A DNA stretch of 64,000 bases from NCBI RefSeq assembly GCF_000377565.1, contig NZ_KB898366.1, positions 62,001-126,000 of the forward strand, in the 5' to 3' direction. Position 1 is the first letter of the stretch. Every line of letters starts with the position of its first letter. Made by a program: the position numbers and the translations under genes. This document shows positions 59,949-64,000 of the stretch, piece after piece. The stretch is from Rhizobium sp. 2MFCol3.1 (GTDB lineage Bacteria > Pseudomonadota > Alphaproteobacteria > Rhizobiales > Rhizobiaceae). The notes beneath the pieces were generated by a model. It did no database searches, had not been told where the DNA came from, and saw only the letters and a list, made by a program, of their open reading frames with translations.

Positions 59949-61679
59949 TTAGGTCCGGCTTTCGATATCCGTTCCCAACCAATCCTGGCTGGCTTTGTCG
60001 TTGGAGACTGGCGTGCCTCCCCCCGGGCCCTGCTTCAACGTCGTCAGAAAGCTCTTCATCGCGTTGACCTTCAGCGGTGGGCTGATGACGTATCCCTGGA
60101 TGCGATCGCATCCGAGATCGTTTAACCACTGCGCCTGCGCAGGCGTTTCAACGCCCTCTGCTGTGACGGCCATTTCCAGGGCATGCGCGAGCACGATGAC
60201 AGATCGGACGATCGCCTGGCTCTTTTCATTGTTCTCAAGATCCGAGACGAAGTACTTGTCGATTTTGATCGTATCGAACGGGAAGTTCTTGAGGTAGCTG
60301 AGGGACGAGTACATCGTCCCGAAGTCGTCTAGCGAAATACGGATTCCCAGAACGCTGAGCGTGTTGAGCGTGTCGAGATTGTCGACGGTACGCTCAAGCA
60401 GAACACCCTCGGTAATTTCCACCTCGAGCCGATCGGCGGCCAAACCTATCTCGTCAAGCGTCTGCGATATGCGATCGGTCAATCCGTCGGTGAGAAACTC
60501 GGCAGGAGACACGTTCACAGCGAGAGTGAATTCCTCAGGCCACTCCAGCGCCTCACGGCATGCCTGGTCCAGCACCCACGAGCCGATCTCAGGCATCAGA
60601 CCGTCGCTCTCGGCCATGGGTATAAAAACAGAAGGCGGGATGGTGCCCAACAGGGGATGGTCCCACCTAAGCAGCGCTTCGAACCCCGCGACCCCTTTGT
60701 CACCAACGATCGGCTGATAGTCGATCGAAAACTCCTGCCTTTGCAGAGCCATTCGCAAACTACGTCGGAGCATCTCACGATGCTCGATAACGTGAAGCAT
60801 ATTCGCTTCAAATGCGCTTGCCCGCCCTCGGCCGTCGGTCTTCGCTGCATACAGGGCGACGTCGGACGCTTTCATCAACTTCTCGGGGTCGTTGCCATCG
60901 CTCGGAGCCACCGCAATCCCGACGCTGATTCCAACAAAAACGGCAATCCCGTCCAGCGTGAATGGTGCCTTGAAGGCTCGAACAAGCCGTTCGCCAAGCT
61001 CACGACTTCGCCCCGAGCGGCCTTGCCCCAAAGAGATCACCGCAAATTCGTCTCCGGCCAGCCTGTAAGCTCGATCGTCGTCGCTAAGACAGCTTGTAAT
61101 CCTGCCGGCGGCGAGTTGTAGTAGCTTGTCGCCTGCTGGGTGCCCAAGCGTATCGTTGACAGGCTTGAAGTCGTCCAGATCCAATTGCATCAGGCTAACG
61201 GCGTCGGTGCGACCGCTTATGGCCTGTAGAGCCTGGGAAAGGTCGGATGAAAATTGACGCCGGTTTGGTAATCCTGTGAGTGGATCGTGCGTTGCCTGGT
61301 GCAGCAGTTTTGTGCGTTCTTCACTATCTGACGCTCGGTCGCCTTCAATCACTCCAATGAGATCACCAATCGGGAAAATTATCTGCTCTATCATTCGCCC
61401 ATTACCGAGATCGCAGACAAGCCGGAGAGGCGCTGTTCTCTCTTCCTGAAGGTATTTGACGACTTCGGCTTTATCCAGGTGAGGATGTAGGTCCTCAAGG
61501 CCCACAACAGGCATGACGCTGGTTGTTTTGGCGAAGATTGTGGAAGCTTCAACGAGATTCAGGTGCCGATCAAAATAATCGACCCTGCTAGTGCTCCCCG
61601 TGCGGTCCGTGTCCGACGCAGAAGCCGGCCAATTGGATTGGGGTTCTCTCATTGGTCGGCGGCCCCTGTCACTTTCCAT
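59949..61679 (-). CDS. GGDEF-EAL cyclic-di-GMP protein with N-terminal sensor region
   Basis: A 576-residue protein. Residues 1-130 form a PAS-like or unclassified sensor region without membrane segments; 135-290 is a GGDEF domain whose motif reads RLAGDEF (AGDEF variant); 305-560 is an EAL domain with GFEALLRW, EITEG, DDFGT and KIDKYFV (metal and catalytic residues look intact). Phosphodiesterase activity is likely; the AGDEF site may or may not make cyclic-di-GMP. It ends 20 nt before the partner-switch genes and may be cotranscribed. ATG 61652 is an alternative start. Confidence 0.88.
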   Translation of the reverse strand: MESDRGRRPMREPQSNWPASASDTDRTGSTSRVDYFDRHLNLVEASTIFAKTTSVMPVVGLEDLHPHLDKAEVVKYLQEERTAPLRLVCDLGNGRMIEQIIFPIGDLIGVIEGDRASDSEERTKLLHQATHDPLTGLPNRRQFSSDLSQALQAISGRTDAVSLMQLDLDDFKPVNDTLGHPAGDKLLQLAAGRITSCLSDDDRAYRLAGDEFAVISLGQGRSGRSRELGERLVRAFKAPFTLDGIAVFVGISVGIAVAPSDGNDPEKLMKASDVALYAAKTDGRGRASAFEANMLHVIEHREMLRRSLRMALQRQEFSIDYQPIVGDKGVAGFEALLRWDHPLLGTIPPSVFIPMAESDGLMPEIGSWVLDQACREALEWPEEFTLAVNVSPAEFLTDGLTDRISQTLDEIGLAADRLEVEITEGVLLERTVDNLDTLNTLSVLGIRISLDDFGTMYSSLSYLKNFPFDTIKIDKYFVSDLENNEKSQAIVRSVIVLAHALEMAVTAEGVETPAQAQWLNDLGCDRIQGYVISPPLKVNAMKSFLTTLKQGPGGGTPVSNDKASQDWLGTDIESRT

Positions 61680-61990
61680 AAAATAGAATCAAGACGACAA
61701 AGCACTTTCTGAGTGCATACATTAGCTGCAGGTCTTTTAACATATAGAAAATAACGGAAGGCGATTCTCAGATGTGACAACCTGCACGTCAGGATGTAGG
61801 GCCCAAGCAGCGTTCGGCAGGTGGCCCGTTAAATCGCCAAGCACCATCGTGCGCGAATGGTTAGTATTCAGTCAAAGGTCGTGCTGGTGAAGCCGCACCG
61901 GTGGCCACAAGAACCTCACTCGCAAACCAAGCCTGGCTGCATATCTTGAAATGCGGTTCAGCCACCTTGGAACAAGCCGCTCGCAAACCT
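61680..61990. other. Intergenic region upstream of the GGDEF-EAL gene
   Basis: No gene is seen in this 311-nt stretch. A small hairpin (GCACT/AGTGC at 61702-61716) lies in the leader of the GGDEF-EAL gene, and the AT-rich segment at about 61715-61760 probably carries its promoter. The right half is the downstream region of the acetyltransferase gene. Confidence 0.45.
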
Positions 61991-62551
61991 TCAGCGGGTG
62001 GATAGAGGCGGCGGTGGAGGGGATGTGGTCGAACCCGTTCCCAGCGAACGCTGCACCATGACACTGTCGGCCCAGCGGCCGTAGCGATATGCGACGGCTG
62101 GCAACAGGCCGACGCGCACGAAATTGAACCTTTCGTGCAAGGCAAGCGACGCCGCGTTGTCGGCGTCGATGTAACCGATGATCTGTCGGAATCCTGCCGC
62201 AGCACAGGCGTCGATCAGACCGCGCAGCAGCTGGCTTCCGACCCCCTTGCCGATATGGTCGTGATGCACATAGATCGAATGCTTGACGGTATAGCGGTAG
62301 GCAGGGCGTTTGCGGAAGAGCACTACATATGCATAACCGACCACCGTCCCGTTGATGGTCGCAACGATATGCGGAAAGCGCCTGCTCTTCAGATTCTTGC
62401 GCCGCTCGCGCAGGTCATCCGGCTCCGGCGTATCGCTGTCGTCCACGCCCTCTTCGACCCCTCGGCGAATATGCCGGCGATAAATCGCCAGCATAGGTTC
62501 CACATCCGCGTCCCTTGAAGGGCGAATGGTCAATCCGTTGTCCTGTTCCAT
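61991..62551 (-). CDS. GNAT-family N-acetyltransferase (phosphinothricin acetyltransferase-like)
   Basis: A 186-residue GNAT acetyltransferase. The acetyl-CoA loop is HIGKGVGSQLL, and HSIYVHHDH and ASLALHERFNFVRVG are typical of the PAT/MnaT group that acetylates amino acid-like amines. It ends in an unusual proline run (SPPPPPPLS). AGGATCGATA precedes ATG 62551. It follows the decarboxylase gene after 21 nt on the same strand, so it may acetylate a polyamine or amino acid made or spared by that enzyme. Confidence 0.85.
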   Translation of the reverse strand: MEQDNGLTIRPSRDADVEPMLAIYRRHIRRGVEEGVDDSDTPEPDDLRERRKNLKSRRFPHIVATINGTVVGYAYVVLFRKRPAYRYTVKHSIYVHHDHIGKGVGSQLLRGLIDACAAAGFRQIIGYIDADNAASLALHERFNFVRVGLLPAVAYRYGRWADSVMVQRSLGTGSTTSPPPPPLSTR

Positions 62552-62572
62552 TATCGATCCTGGCGTGCGCAA

Positions 62573-64000
62573 TTATTCCGCGACCACATAGGTGTAGAGC
62601 CGCACTCGGCCCGATGAATCGGTCTCGCGGTAGACACCTTGGATTTCGACATCAAACCCCGGGAAGGTGTTGAAGCAGGATTCGAACATCTTGAGATAGT
62701 CGATCATCGGCTTTGCCGCGTCCGTTAGGCGCTCGCCTGGCACGATCGTTGCGATCCCCGGCGGATAGACCACGAACGGGGTGGTCGCAATGCGCCCGGC
62801 GATCTCGTCGATCGGCAGGTATTCGACGTCATTGCGCATGAGGCTGCGTGCCGCGTCGTGCGGCGACATGGCCATTGGCGGGAGGTGAGCGGCGGAAAAC
62901 TGCTTTGTCTGGAGCGCGCTGACATTGGCATCGCGGAAGAAGCGGTGGAGATCGCCGCAAAGATCGCGCAGGCGCACCCCGGCATAGCGGCCCGGGCGCC
63001 GGCGGTAGAATTCCGGGATCACCTCTTCGAGCAACGCATTGTCGTCATGTAGCTTCTTGAAGGCGACGAGCCCGCTGATCAGGGTGCCCGCCTTGCTTGC
63101 CTCGACGCCGGGTGTCAGCAGGAAGAGCAAGGAGTTGAGGTCGTTTTTCTCGGCAACGATACGGTTCTCACGAAGATATTGCGCCACGATCGGGGCAGGA
63201 ATGCCGTGCTCGGGATAGAGACCCGTCTTGCGGTCGAAGCCTGGTGTCAGCACCGTCAGCTTGTTGGGGTCCGTCATGGCAAACCCCTGCTCCATGCCAC
63301 TGAAACCATGCCAGGATGCACCGGGAGTGAGGTGCCAGAAAGCCGGGTTAGTCGCCAGCTGGTCGGTGGCAATGCTCTCCCATGGCACATCGTGCGAGGC
63401 GCCGGGGCTTGCAACATCCGGGATCGAAACGCGATCAGGAACGAATGGCTCGAAAAACCATCGACGTTCCGCACGTGGCTCCTTGTCCTCGAATTCCCGG
63501 CGCACGGCGCGCATTTTCTTTCTGAGTTCGATCCCAAGGCGGATCGTATCGTCCCAAAGGACTTCGCCGGAACGGCCCTTCATCATCTGCGCGCCGACAT
63601 CGAGCGAGGCGAACAGCGGGTAGAAGGGCGACGTCGAGGCGTGCTGCATGAAGCTTTCGTTGAAACGCCGATGCTCCACGCGCCGTTTTTGCCCTTCAAT
63701 ATGGCGATCCTTCATGTGGATCTGCGACGCCTGGGAAAAGCTAGCAAGCTGTTTGTGGGTTGACTGCGTCGCAATGATGCCGGGCGAGTCCGAGCCGAGA
63801 TCGGCAAGCCCCATGGCGAAACGACCAGCATAAAGCGGGTGGAACTTCATGAAGCCGGCCCAGGCCTCGTCGAACAGGATATAGTCGCAAAGGTGACCGA
63901 TGGATTTGAGGATCATCTCTGCATTGTGGATCGTGCCGTCATAGGTGCATTGCTCGACGACGGCGACCCGGAACGGCCGCGGCTTCTGCCAGGCGTCAGG
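62573..64000 (-). CDS. Orn/Lys/Arg decarboxylase, 3' part (runs off right edge)
   Basis: The last 475 codons of a fold-type I PLP decarboxylase of the inducible Orn/Lys/Arg group. The PLP-lysine is in STHKQLASFSQ, the aspartate holding the cofactor ring is in ILFDEAWAGF, and the C-terminal domain with PGVEASKAG-type and VVYPPGIATIVPGE motifs is complete. The reading frame stays open through the right edge, so the start is outside the window. It makes a diamine or agmatine from the amino acid; which one cannot be settled by eye. Confidence 0.88.
   Translation of the reverse strand, partial: PDAWQKPRPFRVAVVEQCTYDGTIHNAEMILKSIGHLCDYILFDEAWAGFMKFHPLYAGRFAMGLADLGSDSPGIIATQSTHKQLASFSQASQIHMKDRHIEGQKRRVEHRRFNESFMQHASTSPFYPLFASLDVGAQMMKGRSGEVLWDDTIRLGIELRKKMRAVRREFEDKEPRAERRWFFEPFVPDRVSIPDVASPGASHDVPWESIATDQLATNPAFWHLTPGASWHGFSGMEQGFAMTDPNKLTVLTPGFDRKTGLYPEHGIPAPIVAQYLRENRIVAEKNDLNSLLFLLTPGVEASKAGTLISGLVAFKKLHDDNALLEEVIPEFYRRRPGRYAGVRLRDLCGDLHRFFRDANVSALQTKQFSAAHLPPMAMSPHDAARSLMRNDVEYLPIDEIAGRIATTPFVVYPPGIATIVPGERLTDAAKPMIDYLKMFESCFNTFPGFDVEIQGVYRETDSSGRVRLYTYVVAE

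Noticed and set aside
1..64000. CRISPR arrays, insertion sequences, phage genes, rRNA or tRNA genes.
   Set aside because: No regularly spaced repeats, transposase or integrase frames, or convincing structural RNA sequences were found by eye.

Overview
The window is high-GC DNA from an alphaproteobacterium, most likely a member of the Rhizobiales (Rhizobium, Sinorhizobium or Agrobacterium type). The evidence is the gene content: an ectoine/hydroxyectoine degradation cluster with EnuR and DoeX regulators, many ribose-type ABC importers next to private catabolic genes, DUF982 and DUF924 proteins, and heavy use of overlapping ATGA-type gene junctions. It looks like accessory catabolic territory of a soil or plant-associated bacterium (secondary replicon or island-rich chromosome). 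No rRNA, tRNA, CRISPR array, transposase or integrase was seen.

Region 1 (1-7900): ectoine/hydroxyectoine breakdown, transcribed leftwards as doeC-doeD and enuR-eutB-eutC-doeA (doeA runs off the left edge). The Lrp-type regulator doeX is divergent from doeC.

Region 2 (8113-20647): a methylthioribose/5-deoxyribose-type locus. A ribose-type ABC importer diverges from mtnK-mtnA-transketolase N-subunit-transketolase C-subunit-RuBisCO-like protein. A class II aldolase/short-chain dehydrogenase fusion and a SorC-family regulator follow. Kinase, isomerase, RuBisCO-like protein and a split thiamine-diphosphate enzyme together suggest a pentose-thioether route that I do not recognise as a described pathway. 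The two divergent promoters share one 25-bp palindrome.

Region 3 (21067-37713): two ribose/AI-2-type ABC importers with two paralogous ThuA/glutamine-amidotransferase-like proteins, two PfkB kinases (one fused to a LacI DNA-binding domain), a BtpA/SgcQ protein, a TenA_E-type protein, a phosphotriesterase-like hydrolase and two M20 amidohydrolases. The gene mix suggests uptake and hydrolysis of a sugar conjugate with amide or heterocyclic nitrogen, but the substrate is unknown.

Region 4 (37967-41552): a defence/plasticity patch with an AbiE toxin-antitoxin pair, a small XRE regulator, a hypothetical protein and a decayed fic remnant.

Region 5 (41755-52615): a second catabolic cluster, with an NMT1/THI5-type ABC importer, formamidase-like and DUF3830 proteins, a dihydroorotase/allantoinase-like enzyme, an SDR, a LysR regulator, an aminohydrolase and a second NMT1-type binding protein. 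It probably handles a cyclic amide, hydantoin or pyrimidine-like compound.

Region 6 (52833-64000): small conserved proteins, an EamA remnant, then a signalling operon with two STAS-like/ATPase-like pairs around a Cache-HAMP-PP2C phosphatase, one STAS-like domain being fused to a methyltransferase, and a GGDEF-EAL protein upstream. A GNAT acetyltransferase and an Orn/Lys/Arg decarboxylase (cut by the right edge) close the window.
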